A program made the position numbers and the translations under genes. DNA of 64,000 nt, taken from Isoetes taiwanensis (lineage: Eukaryota > Streptophyta > Lycopodiopsida > Isoetales > Isoetaceae). Shown here piece after piece: positions 45,112 to 54,148 of this stretch. Below the pieces are notes generated by a model. That model had not been told where the DNA came from, made no database searches, and saw only the letters and a program-made list of their open reading frames with translations. Numbering within the stretch: the first letter of the stretch is position 1; every line of letters begins with the position of its first letter. Where the stretch lies: positions 1,492,968 through 1,556,967 of the forward strand of contig JAJEKV010000111.1 of NCBI GenBank assembly GCA_021234155.1. Direction: 5' to 3'.

Positions 45112-46361
45112 TACTTCATCTATAATTGATTGTTGCGAGAATGATGGCCGTTCTTGGCGCCTGCGGCTAGGGCAGCGTGAGAGAAGGGAAGCCCCTTCCC
45201 TCTTCTCTCAAATCGGCACTGCGGCAACACTCCAGAGCTTTCTTTACTTCTACAGATGCTAGCCAGGGTTTCTTGCAAAGGTTTCTGCCGGATCTGTTGC
45301 ATCTCAAGATTGTCAGATAATCTATTTCTTGAAGTTTCTTCAGGGCGGGCGGCTTTCTTATAAGCATACAGGTAACCCACTAACGTGGTCTTTCTGCTCT
45401 AATGCATCAGAGGCATTATGTTTCTTGCAAGAAAGGAAGATCTTGGGAAGAATTTTTGGCTGCCCAATCTTTGTTATCTCTAATTAGTGGAATAGGCTAC
45501 AAGGGCTTTTTCTCAGGAGATGCGAAATTGGCTGGCCTGGCATAAATTCTTCTTTTCTTTCTTTCTTAGTAAGCAAGAACACACTGAAAAGGCACATGGG
45601 TCTATAAGGTGGAGCAGATTTCTGCATAGCTTTGAGAAAAAGGGGCTTCCTGGTTCTTTTGATTTCTAGCAATCTATTATCTTAATCCAGATTCTTTAAA
45701 CAGTTGTATGATTCCCTTCCTCTTGCTCTTTCCTACTAGCGGAAAGATCTAGGGCTGTTTTCTTGGAAGGAAGCAGAGTTCTTTGATCAGTATTTGCAAG
45801 TTTATTAACAGACTGTGAGATCTTGAGAATGCCGAGCTAGGGATCTTATTGTGGCTAGGATGACGCTCCCATATCATGAACCATACTTTGGAGGAGAGTT
45901 TTGGCGGCTGGGCTGTGTGTCTAGCTTATTCAGGTTGGCTGACTAGCACATCCCAACAATGCAGCATCTCTATTTGACTTCACAGATGTAAGTAGATTTG
46001 TAGATATGATCATAGTTTTGAGCAGTGCGGGAGATTGCTCAAGTTACTCTTCATTTCTTTCCTCTTCATCTCTATTTTTGCAAGAGGATTCTTCGAGCAT
46101 TCAAGATTTGTCTGCAGATCTGGAAAATGGGCACTTGACTCCTGTAGTACTTTGTTTAACTACGAAGATGTTCATACTGTAGTACTAGTTGGATGAAGGA
46201 AGAGGTTGAGAGAGGCTTATGAGTACAAGAGCTTCAGATAATATTTTAGATCCATGCGGGATCCGTTGTACTTATCTAAATCTGATCCATGAGGGATCTT
46301 TATGATGTAATTCTTCCTATCTGTGAATACAAAATTTTCTTACCTTCAAAAAAAAAAAAAA
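45112..46361 (+). mobile_element. Poly(A)-tailed retroinsertion (1.25 kb) with a 10-bp target duplication
   Basis: aagtcatgca occurs at 45,102-45,111 and 46,362-46,371. The insert ends with 'taccttc' and an A run from 46,348. Removing it restores the DUF7869 reading frame (WQASHA then KGSKIALHGNNG), so the insertion is precise. The 3' tail resembles that of the L1 at 50,470 ('tccttcaaaa'), but no RT motif could be read inside. It is either a 5'-truncated L1 or a retrocopied transcript. Confidence 0.85.
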
Positions 46362-46371
46362 AAGTCATGCA

Positions 46372-47114
46372 AAGGGGAGCAAAATTGCATTACATGGAAA
46401 TAATGGCATGTTGAGGCCAACTTCTAGGATCCTGGCTACTAGGGAGGTTTTTGATAAATATGTTGAATTCAATGCTGAGAATATGCCACATAAAAGTAGG
46501 AAAGATCAACAGGAAAAAATAGTTGTCGAGAAGAGATTGTCATCCCATTGTACACAGAAGAGTATATTGGAGGAAGTGAATGCTTTGCTTCGAGAACTAT
46601 TGGTACCTGCAATATCTCAAACCAGCTTCAGTAGACTATGGACCAAACACTTCAAGCATGTCACTATAGACACTTCGAACAACTCTGCAAAGTGCAACTT
46701 GTGTGCTAAGTTGAAAGAGATTCTGGATAAGACCAAGCAACCAAGCCAAAGGGCTAAGATAAGGGAGCAAATGAAAGATCACATGACAGAGCAACTATCA
46801 TGTAGATCCACTTATATCATGTTTGGAACCTAATAACTATGTTTGTATTATACATGACAAGATGGATCAATCGAAGACTTGTTTGCTGCAGTATAGTTAC
46901 ATACCCAAGCAAATCAATAGAGCTTATCCCTCTGACAGGTGCAATAGTGCATAGCTCGGTGCCAATTTATTATAGCCATTTTAGTTTGCAATTGTGGAGT
47001 GATGGTCCTAATTTTCATATTGGAAGTGCGATGAGGTGCTTGAGGAACTATGAGAGTGGTTATTCAGGTGACCTCCACAACCCTGGAGGTGGTAGCCAAT
47101 CACCAGTGTTGTTT
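46372..47114 (+). pseudogene. DUF7869 protein, middle segment
   Basis: 46,372-46,833 is open: EFNAENMPHKSRKDQQEKIV, LLVPAISQTSFSRLWTKHFK and NSAKCNLCAKLKEI (C-x-x-C). After a shift the reading continues through 'IIHDKMDQSKTC', a segment with several stops, and YSGDLHNPGGGSQSPVLF, where homology stops abruptly at 47,114. The C-x-x-C after the HFKHV block is a regular feature of the family. Confidence 0.65.
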
Positions 47115-47769
47115 TAGTGGCTATTTATCGCAAAATTGCTATATTTTTGGATTTTTGAAAAATTTGCCAGTATGCTTAGTAGGTTTCCTTTAGTAAAATA
47201 GTGAGATTAATTCGCCAAATGTTTTTGGAGAAGCTTTTCCTCTTCTACTACATTCGCCAACTATATGGACTTAGTGAAGGAGCTTTTTTTCCTCTTTATC
47301 AATATTCTCAATTCTTAAATCTCAAACAGATTGCCTACTTAAAAAACATAGAGTTAACAATTCCATATAATCAGGGAGTATAGAGGTGAAGGTTTTGAAT
47401 TTTTATTTACCTACGCCTTAAATGTCTATAGAACATGATAAAGCCATACCATTCGATGTCTTTACCATGGAATACAATCACATTTGAGAAAATAGTACTC
47501 TCATATACAAATGCAAAATAAAATGGAGGCTTATGACATTAGTTAGTGGCTCTTATGTGTGTCATTATGTTGCATTCATGACATCGTCACAAGTACTAAA
47601 CAAATACTTTAGTGCTTAATATTTATCACCACACTACAGAAATCCTTGAAGGGACAGAATTTATCGCCTTCCAAAAAAGTTTCGAATATAAGATTATCGC
47701 CAAAATAGTGATACCTATATTACGATATAGTACCACTAAAATCATCACTGCCAACCACTTTTCAGTGCA
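47115..47769. mobile_element. AT-rich interruption of the DUF7869 element, possible MITE
   Basis: A noncoding block of about 650 bp between two parts of one protein. Its ends show weak inverted similarity: left 'ttttagtggctatttatcg', right (reverse complement) 'ttttagtggtactatatcg'. Flanks both contain 'cagtg...ttgttg'. It could be a non-autonomous DNA transposon; an intron is less likely given its stops and ends. Confidence 0.4.
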
Positions 47770-48600
47770 TTGTTGGATAGAAAGCCTAATAATTTAGAGA
47801 AGTTTACTAAGGCAAGGTTTAGGAAGTCAGGTGCTTCTGAACATGTTGGAGCCTCAAGTTCACGTCCCCAACCTCGAGATCTACCACCAAAGTTCCTCTT
47901 CCAACTTGACAATTGTGCTGGACAGATTAAAAACAGGTATATGTTCTCATTCCTATCTTATTTAACAGTTGTGGGTGTCTCTGGAAGAGTAAATTTAGGG
48001 TTTTTAATGCCTGGACATACTCATGAGGATGTGGATGCATTGTTTGGGAAGTATAGTGCGCAGTTAAAATCTCAAACTATGACCAATCTTTCTAGACTAA
48101 TGGAAGTTCTTAGTGAATGCATTTCACCTTCTCCTATAGGGTTGATCATACAAGAGGTGCTTGATTGGAAGAATTTTATCGAAGGTTATGCTCTTGATAT
48201 GGAAGGTCAATCTAGACCTTTTCAGTACACTTTCTGGGTCATGGAAAATAAGCCAATAATGCAATGGAAAATGAGACCTTCAGATGATAAATGAAGGCCA
48301 GATGAGGGAGTACCTATATGGCACGAAGATGAAAATGGTAAACTTAGATTCCCAGGGGTCAACCAAAAGCTCTTAAGCCTTTTGCAGAGGTGGATTCATT
48401 GCAAAGCACATTGGATGGCATTTCTCAATACATCAAGTATTGGAAAAATAATCCTGATGATATTGATAGATTATTGGACACAGGTACATGGATTATTGGG
48501 ATAAGTAGACACATCCTCTGATGAACTGAAAGATGGATGGCTACCTAAGTCTATGTGGAGAGACTTGATAACACCTGAGGAAGTTGATGATGTGGTTAGT
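47770..48600 (+). pseudogene. DUF7869 protein, core domain
   Basis: PPKFLFQLDNCAGQIKNRY (Asp-Asn at 47,908-47,913) is followed by GFLMPGHTHEDVDALFGKYS (GHTHEDVD at 48,013-48,036). The two motifs, separated by a hydrophobic helix region, are the family hallmark and carry the best candidates for catalytic acidic and His residues. The frame then continues TMTNLSRLMEVLSECI to a stop at 48,292 and, shifted, to about 48,600. Biochemical function is not established. Confidence 0.75.
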
Positions 48601-48615
48601 AGTATTCGCTAGTCG

Positions 48616-49062
48616 ATGGCTTCTCCAACTGCTGAAAAACATTATGTTGATTCTAGGAAAGGAAGGCTTAAATATCTCGGGCTGGAGGATTATGATCCCA
48701 AAGATGACTTGCTTTGCCATCAATTTGCACTTATAGTATCAGAGCGCAAAGAGATATACCCTGTGTGGATGGGTTACACCATCTTAGATGTTTGCAAAGA
48801 AGTGAATATGAACAAGGTTCGTGTGGAGTGGTGGTGTCCAGTGCACCAGTTAAATGCAGTGGCAGAGGAAGAAAGATATCGAGACTGTTGGACAAAGAAA
48901 TGGAAGAAAAACCCTATTGAAGGGGATGATTGGGTTGAGTTAGATACTATTTTGTTTTCATGGACCCCAAAGGTCATCCCAGGCAAGACTGCTAGGGTTA
49001 CAATACCTGTGGAAGTGAGGAAGAAAGCTATGATATCTCTAGGGGTCACTTCTGAGAAGTAA
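48616..49062 (+). CDS. DUF7869 element, C-terminal segment
   Basis: 149 open codons after an in-frame TAG: KYLGLEDYDPKDDLLCHQFA, ERKEIYPVWMGYTI, KVRVEWWCPV and FSWTPKVIPGKTARVTIP. The 'PVWMGxx ... VRVEWW' pattern resembles the small beta-rich tail (a 'FWIGKV ... VRWF' segment) that ends many members of this family. The stop at 49,060-49,062 is probably the original one. Confidence 0.6.
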   Translation: MASPTAEKHYVDSRKGRLKYLGLEDYDPKDDLLCHQFALIVSERKEIYPVWMGYTILDVCKEVNMNKVRVEWWCPVHQLNAVAEEERYRDCWTKKWKKNPIEGDDWVELDTILFSWTPKVIPGKTARVTIPVEVRKKAMISLGVTSEK

Positions 49063-49130
49063 TTGGTATTATGTCACTCGACATACGTATGTAAAATATT
49101 TTTGATTTTTAATGCAATCATGTTGTGTTG

Positions 49131-50474
49131 GAAAAAGTGCATATTGCCAAAGCATTTTGGTGGCCTTGGGATGATCAATTTTCTTTTGCAGAGCAAGGTG
49201 ATGATTGCTAAGTATTTGGAGAATTTTGAATAATGTGGATGAGTTCCCAGGTTCCCATCTTATTTTTCAGTCTTTGCAAATGTGCATTTCTCTTGGGTCT
49301 CCATCTCTTGGGCCACTTTTCCCCTGGCTCTGTTTTATCCACTGACCGTATACCCTAATGCATCTCCATTTCTTAGAGGATTGCTAGTTGCGTAGGAGAC
49401 TGTACAATCTCTGTTTCATTTTCATCATCTTGCGCACACTAGCACTACTGCAAGTTGTTGGTAGATTCCATTGGACAATGGTCCTCTGGTATCTTCAATC
49501 CACCCATTGACGCAGCGTCGATGGAGATCAGCAGGTGTGCATATGATATCTGATTGGTATAATAATCAAAGGCAGTTGCTGACATGGGAAGAGTTTAGAG
49601 CTAAGTTCCTCCTTTTAAGGTGGAATCGGGATATTTGGCAGAAGGTGTCTTCAATTCTTCCTCCAGTAGCGCAAGTGGATGACCCCCAGCCTTGGGTAGT
49701 TCATGAGTGTGTCAAAGCGGTAAGTTGGTGAATTTCACGTACAAGGTCTTGCTTGTTGCGGACGTCTTGCCCCTTGCCTCCTTCGTCCAAGTGGCCTTTG
49801 GTCATTCCTAGGAATCGGCAGAAAGCAGTATGCAAATGGGTATGGGATAAACTACTCCATCCCAAAGTATCTGTTTTATGGTGGCAAGTCATTCATCGTT
49901 GGTCGCGCGTTAATATTCTGGTGCACAGATTTCGTCCAGAGGTATCTGCACTTTGTCCCGTATGTACACAGAAGGACGAGACAATTGAGCATTGCTTCTT
50001 CCTGTGTAGACATGTCAGACATGCTTGGTTGTGGCTTCAAGGCCTCTTTCATTACAATTTGAATAGCCAGCAGGTGTTATTAGTAGTCTATCCAAGTAGT
50101 TGGGATAATTTGGCAAAAAGGGCATTTCATTTGGCTTCTACATGGATCATTTGGTCCATTTGGAAAAGAAGGAATCTTCTCATATTCAAAAGTCTTGCTT
50201 GTTCAGATGCACAGATCCTTCTTGATGCCCAACAACGAATTGTCAAAGCATTCAGGTGCTCATCAATTGCTAATGAGGTGAAGAGCCATATTTGGGAGCA
50301 CTATCTTCAGATTCATACTTATGAGTTTTTGCTTGCTCTTCATATTGTTTAGATGTTGTATTTGAGTGGGGTGGTTTTGCTCTGGTGGACATTCTCTCCA
50401 CTGAGTTTTTAGTCCCCATTGTACTTTGTAACTTTCTCTGGATAATAAAGGCTCAAGTCCTTCAAAAAAAAAAG
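49131..50474 (+). mobile_element. 5'-truncated L1-type (non-LTR) retrotransposon with poly(A)
   Basis: Begins within the RT tail (WKKCILPKHFGGLGMINF) and ends with 'ataaaggctcaagtccttc' plus poly(A). A 9-bp duplication with one difference flanks it: gttgtgttg (49,122-49,130) and gttgtgctg (50,475-50,483). Truncation at the 5' end plus tail and duplication is the signature of target-primed reverse transcription. Confidence 0.85.
49753..50352 (+). pseudogene. L1 ORF2 C-terminus with zf-RVT domain
   Basis: Reads WVWDKLLHPKVSVLWWQVIH and CPVCTQKDETIEHCFFLC (49,954-50,007), with the C-x-x-C...H-C...C zinc-binding pattern of zf-RVT at the end of plant L1 ORF2. Then WIIWSIWKRRNLLIF and a tail to the stop at 50,350. 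199 codons are open, so this piece is young or recently inserted. Upstream RT remnants (49,131-49,740) carry stops. Confidence 0.88.
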
Positions 50475-50483
50475 TTGTGCTGT

Positions 50484-51380
50484 TATAAAAAAAGTCACAT
50501 TGTCGATGCAAATTTACTAACCGGGGAAAAAGTTGCAGTGCCAAAATGGTCCAAAATCCTGACATAAATCCAATTTAAATGAATGATGGTTTATTTTAGA
50601 TGCTCACAGGTAAGCACATCAGTCTAATAACGCAGGTGCTATCTATTTGTCTTTTATTTGTTGTCAAAGTTTGGAACTTCCTAAGTATGTTATGTAGTTT
50701 CTAGTTTCTAGTTTCTAGTTTTGTTGTTGCCCATATGTCGGAGTATTCACAGGGAGAACAATGTGATTGGTCGAGGACGGCTTGGCAACGATTGTTGCCA
50801 AAAGAGCCAGTGGAAAAAAAACATTTATTTTGGGTATTTTGGGTTGTTGACAATGAAAGAATAGTGCCAAAATCTCTGTTCTAGTGGAATTAAAGGTGTG
50901 TCATGGTTGTGGCTCCAACCTCCATGATTGAGTGCTTCAAAGTTTTCGAGATGGCCAATTGATGCTACTAAAATTTGAGTCTATTAATAGGGCAATCGAC
51001 TAAATATTCGAATGCCTCGTAAGGTAGATTGATGCATTATGGCAGCATAGGTAGTCACACAACGAACTCATCTCATTAACCATAACTAGTTAATAAACCA
51101 CTATAGCTTTGAGAACCAACATTGAAAACCATATCACAGACCACTATCATTATAACAAACCACTATGAAAACCATATCACATACCACTATCATTATAACA
51201 AACCACTATAACATGTGGTTTTCTTTTATCAAATATATTCATGCATAAGAAACCACATATATCATGGTTTTTAGAGGATCTAGTAGTGGTTAAACATAGC
51301 ACTAAATTTTTTTGGGGGTCTTGTGATTTATTCTGTCTCTAAAATTAAAAACAAACTATCAAAAGAGCGCCACACCCACT
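50484..51380. other. AT-rich stretch with small tandem repeats
   Basis: Holds TAGTTTC repeated four times (50,695-50,722) and a 43-bp unit twice (51,128-51,170; 51,171-51,213; 'accatatcaca' start). 'aaccacatatatcatggttt' (about 51,250) is a partial inverted copy of that unit. No gene recognised. Confidence 0.7.
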
Positions 51381-51953
51381 TCATCTATTCTCCTCCATTG
51401 CCTCACACCATGGATCCATTAAATTAATATCTCCACAAATATCGCATACCAAACCCTTGTTGCATGGTTGAAGACTGTGTCCAGAGATTCTCATCCTCCT
51501 GTTCATAAGCCACATCAAGCGCATACACTCCTTCGTGTTTGATATCTCATCTTGGAGCCATTTGTTGTTGATTTCTACTGCCCCCTTATACCCTCTAGCA
51601 TTCCAGCCTAATGGAGCAAAAGCATAGATTTCTTCCATATTATACCCCCTTTCCAAAGAATCAAGAGGGTGATGTAGCCTCATGCACTTGAAACAGTGAA
51701 CCCTTAAGCAATAAGAGCAGGCCTTTTGTCTTCGGTTGTAACACCCACACTTGTCCCCACAGTAACAATAAGCCACCTCATTCTCTGTTACAGGCCCTTG
51801 CTTACCTCGGATTCTTACATTTTCTCTGACCTGATTCTCCTTATCACCTCCCTCTTGTCCCTCTAACATAGCATGCCCATCTCCTTCTTGATTATTCTCT
51901 ATTGTTTCTTTCATTCTATTCTGCTTCTCCATCACCATTGCTAACTCTTCCAT
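51381..51953 (-). CDS. Hypothetical Cys-rich protein, possible zinc binding
   Basis: An intact 190-codon frame. Residues 1-60 are Glu/Gln/Lys-rich. Then CYCGDKCGCYNRRQKACSYC and RVHCFKCMRLHH form a Cys/His cluster able to bind two zinc ions. The C-terminal half has KECMRLMWLMNRRMRI and a last CDICGD motif. I do not recognise the family. No promoter or neighbour supports function; it sits between an L1 and an LTR remnant, so an unknown transposon protein is likely. Confidence 0.45.
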   Translation of the reverse strand: MEELAMVMEKQNRMKETIENNQEGDGHAMLEGQEGGDKENQVRENVRIRGKQGPVTENEVAYCYCGDKCGCYNRRQKACSYCLRVHCFKCMRLHHPLDSLERGYNMEEIYAFAPLGWNARGYKGAVEINNKWLQDEISNTKECMRLMWLMNRRMRISGHSLQPCNKGLVCDICGDINLMDPWCEAMEENR

Positions 51954-52462
51954 TATGAGAGCTTTGTAGGAGCTAAATCCTCCAAATTAAGATTTATGGC
52001 ACGATCTTAATGCTGAAAAGAAATATTATCTAGCCAACATACGAAACCACACTCATAAGCACATCATTGAGGTGGCATGATTGATCGAACACCTGGCTCA
52101 CCAATCCATCTGCCCATCTCAATTCGAAGATGGTGTGCCCCTGTGCGAATGGAGGCAATGAGTCTGTGCCTTTTCATAGGCAAGTGGGGAAGCAAAAAGT
52201 GTGATATCTTGCATACAGATGATTCCTCTATTGCCACTATGCTGACGATCATTAATAAGAAAAGTTTCATAGACAAGGATGAGTCCATAATCATTAATCT
52301 CATCTCTAGCTCATCTTATATTATGAAATAAGTTGATCAATAAGAAGAACTAACATAGGTGTCTGCGCGCCTCTAGCCAATATGATTTCTAGAAATAAAT
52401 CAATGTAACTTTGTTCTTCAATTCCCCGACCAATATTTTATCAAAAATCAAATGCTTGACAG

Positions 52463-52977
52463 TGTAATATTTCCCTAAAATGTACGGTATAAATACATAA
52501 ATTTTTGGCCACGTCACCATACAAACCTACCATAATAGACTCATATATATTAGTGTGGGTAAGGGGGGCATGGCTTAGGGATGGAACCATTTCCATGTGG
52601 TCCCCTGAGCGCAGCTAGTGTGAGAACCATAGCGGGATAGGCTTATAGTCGGCCACTTCTAGAGTGCCAGGTATGAGTCTGACACTTCCTGGGTCAATGG
52701 TGTTGCCTTGACTCTCAGGAATTGCACATGTTGGCCTGGCTCTTTTTTTGCGGAGTTCAGTCAAGGAAGGACGTGTGTCGTCACAATCCTCTAGCCGCCG
52801 TATATAGGAACCCATAGGGGATAGGCAAGCAAGACACCTCCGTGTCCTCTGCTCATTGTCCAATCATTATACCGAACGTGGGTTAGGTTGAGGGCCCATG
52901 CGGCAGATGTTGCTAGATGGGGGATTTCCTCCGGGATGTATGATGGAGCGTCATATATCACGTGGGGAGCGTCATAA
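52463..52977 (+). repeat. Probable LTR remnant of a gypsy related to the 21.6-34.8 kb element
   Basis: Starts TGTAATATTTCCC and ends near GGAGCGTCA. Its right junction (GCGTCATAATAGTATCAATGC) aligns with the LTR/PBS junction of the large gypsy (CGCCACAAATGGTATCAGAGC). Its left end matches the remnant at 21,396. Contains a TATAAATA near 52,489. Length is about 510 bp. Confidence 0.6.
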
Positions 52978-53130
52978 TAGTATCAATGCATAATCTTGGT
53001 TGACCTAGATCAAGCACTAGCTATGACCCTAGATAGTTAGCTAATTGGCCTAGTTAAGAGTTGGAATAGAAATTCAAGGCTTGAACCGCAAAAAGTGGGA
53101 GAAAATGTTTCCCCATTAGCAGAGTCATAA
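52978..53130 (+). promoter_or_regulatory. Degenerate primer binding site and leader remnant
   Basis: tagtatcaatgc (52,978-52,989) differs from the iMet site TGGTATCAGAGC at three positions. 'caaggcttgaaccgc' and 'aaaaagtgggagaaaatgtt' (about 53,070-53,110) match the leader of the large gypsy element in the same relative place. No coding region follows. Confidence 0.5.
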
Positions 53131-53591
53131 TCAAGGGAGGTTCACATAATTGAACCTTAAAAAACATGTGAGTGGTCGGGAGGGATTTTTTTTACTATGT
53201 ATTGTCATACGTATATGTAAGGCTCTATATAAGTTTTATTAGTTTTAAATTTGTATATTTAAGGGAAGAGGTATATGAACATATGCAATTGTAAACTATA
53301 AATGCTATACGATTAGCACAATTAAGAAAACATTAGGGGGTATATCTAAGGTAGGGGTATAAAATTCAAGAAAATATGAAACCGTATAAGAGGGGATTTA
53401 TCTTGGTAAACATCCTTATATCCAACCTTGGTTCATATAATTTGTATCCAACCTTAGGAAAGCAGGTGAAGTATACCCACTATAAAGGTGGATCTTATGG
53501 GTTCATAATTTAGATTAAGTTATAGATTGAGGGTAGAAATAATACAGTCTGTTTGGGGTCTGGGTTCGGGAACTCCTGCAAAACAGCCCTC
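53131..53591. other. AT-rich stretch, no gene recognised
   Basis: No open frame with motif. A 'ctatataagt' at 53,231 is TATA-like, but nothing downstream supports a promoter. Confidence 0.4.
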
Positions 53592-54148
53592 TGTGAGGAC
53601 CCGTGGATCTAACAGGAGGATCCGGGGACTATGTCACGCGGGATTTGCAAGAAAACAAAGGAGAGGGAAAGGAAAACAAAGAATAATGAGACAACAATGA
53701 TAAGCTTCCTTGATATCAATGATGATGATACATGAGCTCTCGCAACCGAGAGAAAACTGAAGTGAGACAAGACTCAAAACTCATCTAAAACTCATATGCT
53801 AGCTCTACTCATATATATAGTACAATGGCCTTTGGCCCAATATAGACACTCGACCGATCTCTCGTGCCGACTCACGGAAGGAGGCCCGATTCTGCAGGAA
53901 TGCTTGGCGGTGCCTCTTGAAAAGCCTCGAACACGCCGACGCCGACGCGGGCGGGACGGGGTCCGTCACTTGTCCGAAAGCCGCCTTTTGTTGATCTTTG
54001 GGACGCAGGCTTTGATCGCGTGGGTCCGGCCGCTTGGTCTTCTGATGGGCCTTTGACGACTGACCCACGCCTGGTTGTGGATCCTTGGCCTTGACTTGGT
54101 CCGTGGAATGCATGAATAGTCCCAGACAGAGGAGGCACAGGACTAACA
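53592..54148 (-). repeat. 3' LTR of the right-hand gypsy element (left border uncertain)
   Basis: On the minus strand the LTR starts TGTTAGTCCTGTGCC at 54,148. It contains a TATA box (ACTATATATATGAG, 53,820-53,807) and a hairpin ctctcg-caac-cgagag (53,739-53,754). The far end should read CA; candidates are at 53,592 (tgtgagg on plus) or 53,632 (tgtcacg). With the other LTR outside the window this cannot be settled. Confidence 0.65.

Larger units (their letters stand above)
44780..49062 (+). mobile_element. DUF7869-type element, split by insertions
   Basis: Plus-strand pieces follow the order of DUF7869 proteins: N-terminal RGMECCWANCVQKFEID (44,840) and LLLGVWICKVAWINIHGIP (45,025), HGNNGMLRPTSRI (46,398), the TKHFKHVTIDTSNNSAKC segment (46,640), YSGDLHNPGGGSQSPVLF (47,058), core LDNCAGQIKNRYMFSF with GHTHEDVDALFG (47,905-48,048), and a C-terminal DPKDDLLCHQFALIV/YPVWMGY region (48,690). 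It carries stops and shifts besides the insertions. Element ends (TIRs, target duplication) were not identified. Confidence 0.75.
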
